Shown piece by piece: positions 7,488-8,602 of a stretch of 8,602 nucleotides of DNA. This DNA comes from Bacillota bacterium (GTDB lineage Bacteria; Bacillota; Clostridia; Christensenellales; Aristaeellaceae), in the NCBI GenBank assembly GCA_009787135.1, contig WRGP01000171.1, positions 1 to 8,602 on the forward strand. Reading direction: 5' to 3'. A program made the translations under genes and the position numbers. How positions within the stretch are numbered: position 1 is the stretch's first letter; the number at the start of each line of letters is the position of its first letter. The notes under the pieces are model-generated. The model searched no databases, was not told where the DNA came from, and saw only the letters and a program-made list of their open reading frames with translations.

Positions 7488-7579
7488 GACGCGCCGCCTC
7501 CCCGCTTGCTTGTATACTTGGCTCCGAACAGCCGGCCCTTTGGGCTTCTTGCGGCAATTCGCAAAATTCTTTAGAACCC

Positions 7580-7614
7580 GGCATGCTTGTTTCTCACTGG
7601 CGAACGCGCATGCC
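7580..7614 (-). repeat. Inverted repeat in the operon leader, downstream copy
   Basis: On the transcribed strand, GGCATGC and GCATGCC form a 7-bp perfect stem around a 21-nt loop. Five G-U wobbles can extend it outward. It lies about 90 nt upstream of the first ATPase gene. Each GCATGC is itself palindromic, so this could be a dimeric protein site instead of an RNA hairpin. Confidence 0.35.
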
Positions 7615-7648
7615 AAACCGTGGGACGCATTACGGCACCGGGCTGCCC

Positions 7649-7673
7649 CGCCGCGTTCCGGCGCGGAGCGGCG
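7649..7673 (-). repeat. GC-rich inverted repeat in the operon leader, upstream copy
   Basis: CGCCGC and GCGGCG form a 6-bp stem around a 13-nt loop. An alternative inner stem CCGCG/CGCGG competes with it. No U-run follows, so it is not a simple terminator. GC-rich sequence makes such stems fairly common by chance. Confidence 0.25.
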
Positions 7674-7805
7674 AACCTCCTCAAAACCCGTATCGCGAAG
7701 AACGCCGGCGCCCCCCGGGCACAGATAGAAAAGGAAACCCGACAATCCGCTGTAACGATCCGCCAAGATTCCCCGCAAGCAGCAACGGCGTCCCTTGTTA
7801 TCTGC

Positions 7806-7830
7806 AAAAAAACACGGCTATACCAAGCCA
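7806..7830 (-). terminator. Weak terminator- or attenuator-like hairpin
   Basis: TGGCT and AGCCG can form a 5-bp stem (one G-U pair) with a 6-nt loop, followed after two bases by seven T residues. It would sit about 120 nt past the MetH-like stop and about 45 nt inside the promoter-1 transcript. The stem is short, and it overlaps the -10 box of promoter 2, so the pattern may belong to that promoter alone. Confidence 0.25.
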
Positions 7831-7845
7831 GACAATTTTTCTCAA
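7817..7845 (-). promoter_or_regulatory. Candidate sigma-A promoter 2 of the ATPase operon
   Basis: TTGAGA (7845-7840) and TATAGC (7822-7817) are separated by 17 bp, and an extended -10 TG lies at 7825-7824. Matches to TTGACA and TATAAT are 5/6 and 4/6. It lies downstream of promoter 1 on the same strand and would start transcription near 7810. Confidence 0.42.
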
Positions 7846-7882
7846 TCGTCAGCCTTTCGTGACGGCCGCAACGAATGCTATC

Positions 7883-7911
7883 ATTATAGCTTCTCGCCGG
7901 AAAAAAAACAA
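7883..7911 (-). promoter_or_regulatory. Candidate sigma-A promoter 1 of the ATPase operon
   Basis: TTGTTT (7911-7906) and a perfect TATAAT (7888-7883) are separated by 17 bp, inside a local AT-rich stretch. The expected start is the A near 7876. The -35 box is about 40 bp past the stop codon of the MetH-like gene. It is the best promoter-like sequence in the window and points towards the ATPase genes. Confidence 0.6.
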
Positions 7912-7951
7912 GTACTTTGTAGATACCGCTCTATAGACGGCTGCGGATGCT

Positions 7952-8602
7952 TCAGCGCACGCGTATCGTTGAATTTGATAGCACCTCCTCCGCGTACCGC
8001 ACCCCCTCCATCGCGTCCCTCACATACCGGTCCGCGCCAATCTCCGCCGCGTACTTTTCCGTTAAAACCGCGCCGCCGACCATGACGCGCACCCCCGGCA
8101 CGCTCTCGCGCAGGGCGCGGATCGTGGCTTCCATGCTGACCACCGTCGTCGTCATCAGCGCGGACAGGCCCACGAGCCGCGCCTCATGCGCCTTGGCCGC
8201 CTCCACGACCGTTTGCGGCGGCACGTCCCGGCCCAGGTCAATTACGTCAAAGCGGTAGTTCTCCAGCATGGCCTTGGCAATGTTCTTGCCAATATCATGA
8301 ATATCCCCGTGCACGGTCGCGACGACTACCTTGCCGCGCCCGCCGCGTTCGTGCGGCGCCAGGCGTCCGCTCAGGGCCTCGAAAGCGGCTTTTGCCGCCT
8401 CCGCGCTCATGAGCAGCTGCGGCAGGAACGCTTTGCCCTTTTCAAACGCCGCGCCCACGGTGCTGAGCGCCGGGATCAGCTCCTCCTCGACAACGGCAAG
8501 GGGCGGCTGGTTTTCCGCAAGCCGCGCGGCCAGGGCGCGCGCCTCGTCGCGAAGGCCCCGCTCAATCGCCTGGCGAAGTGAAACGCCGGCTTGCCGGGCG
8601 GG
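7952..8602 (-). CDS. MetH-like cobalamin-dependent methyltransferase, C-terminal part (5' end beyond right edge)
   Basis: The last 216 residues of a corrinoid methyltransferase are visible; the frame is open through the right edge and no start is seen. First comes the helical cap domain (LRQAIERGLRDEARALAA, ELIPALSTVGAAFEKG, FLPQLLMSAEAAKAAFEAL). The Rossmann-type B12 domain follows, with the cobalt-ligand motif DIHDIG (D100, H102, G105 of the visible part), GLSALM with S147, and MVGGAV with G176-G177. Wording such as SALMTTTVVSMEATIRALRE and GGAVLTEKYAAEIGADRYVRDAMEGVRYAEEV recalls the short MetH-like methionine synthases of anaerobic Firmicutes. Stand-alone MtbC/MtaC-type corrinoid proteins usually have GGAPVTQEFADEIGADGY instead. 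The protein ends right after the B12 domain, so there is no AdoMet reactivation domain. A separate corrinoid protein remains possible because the N-terminus is outside the window. Confidence 0.9.
   Translation of the reverse strand, partial: PARQAGVSLRQAIERGLRDEARALAARLAENQPPLAVVEEELIPALSTVGAAFEKGKAFLPQLLMSAEAAKAAFEALSGRLAPHERGGRGKVVVATVHGDIHDIGKNIAKAMLENYRFDVIDLGRDVPPQTVVEAAKAHEARLVGLSALMTTTVVSMEATIRALRESVPGVRVMVGGAVLTEKYAAEIGADRYVRDAMEGVRYAEEVLSNSTIRVR

Larger units (their letters stand above)
7488..7876 (-). other. Long untranslated leader of the ATPase operon
   Basis: About 390 nt separate the predicted start of the promoter-1 transcript from the first ATPase gene, or about 320 nt from promoter 2. 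I recognise no gene here: the open frames lack convincing starts and homology, and the GAGGAGG at about 7682-7676 is not followed by a start codon. The promoter end is AT-rich and the rest GC-rich. It contains inverted repeats at 7649-7673 and 7580-7614, and I see no match to a known riboswitch core or T-box. Its role is unknown. Confidence 0.5.

Noticed and set aside
5759..7574. Long plus-strand open frames (431 and 472 codons) opposite subunits I and H/G
   Set aside because: They lie across the clear coding sequence of subunit I and have shadow-like composition (rich in Ser, Arg and Ala, or in Gln and His) without protein motifs.
7488..7778. Upstream in-frame extension of subunit H/G by 97 codons
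   Set aside because: It begins at a TTG with no ribosome-binding site, doubles the normal protein length, and its Cys/Arg-rich sequence matches nothing. The ATG at 7487 has a site and gives the family length.
7700..7780. GGGGAATCTTGGCGGA in the leader as the start of a cobalamin riboswitch
   Set aside because: Only the GGGGAAT part resembles the class. The later CTG-CCC-GC-ACTG core and the B12 box (GCCACTG) are missing; the nearest is CCAGTG, in the wrong context.
7571..7807. Minus-strand frame of 78 codons in the leader
   Set aside because: It starts at a TTG inside a T-run, has no good ribosome-binding site and no recognisable similarity. A small leader peptide cannot be excluded.
7901..7951. 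Intrinsic terminator of the MetH-like gene at the eight-T run
   Set aside because: The sequence before the T-run (CAAAGTACTTG) makes only a hairpin with a loop too small, and the CCG/CGG stem further up is about 20 nt away. The T-run fits better as part of promoter 1.

Overview
The window is a GC-rich bacterial segment that reads almost entirely on the minus strand. It holds most of a V/A-type (vacuolar/archaeal-type) ATPase operon, with the tail of a cobalamin-dependent methionine synthase-like gene upstream. The ribosome-binding sites are AGGAGG-like and the best promoter has a perfect TATAAT box. The ATPase proteins resemble the Enterococcus hirae Ntp enzyme, and the methyltransferase tail resembles the short MetH-like proteins of anaerobic Firmicutes. 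I infer a GC-rich anaerobic clostridial-type Firmicute; the window does not prove the taxonomy.

Layout in the direction of transcription (right to left): 8602-7952 is the C-terminal cobalamin-binding part of a MetH-like protein, cut by the right edge. 7951-7488 is a gene-free stretch with two sigma-A-type promoter candidates near its upstream end, then a leader of over 300 nt with short inverted repeats and no recognisable gene. The operon follows as subunit H/G (7487-7164), I (7177-5249), K (5199-4729), E (4679-4089), C (4058-3036), F (3046-2714), A (2709-943) and B (941 to the left edge, truncated). This is the order of the E. hirae ntpFIKECGAB genes, so subunit D would be expected next, beyond the left edge.

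The products form one rotary machine. A and B make the catalytic head, C and F (with the unseen D) the central stalk, E and H/G the peripheral stalks, and I and K the membrane ion channel and rotor ring. K keeps every residue I recall as binding Na+ in E. hirae NtpK, and I keeps both channel arginines, so a Na+-translocating enzyme is the best prediction. Spacing is tight throughout (overlaps of 14 and 11 nt, gaps of 1, 4, 30, 49 and 49 nt), which supports one transcript with translational coupling.

I found no previously undescribed system. The points worth a second look are the long structured leader with tandem promoters, a subunit C start that adds 17 residues, a hairpin between K and E, and a MetH-like protein without a reactivation domain.
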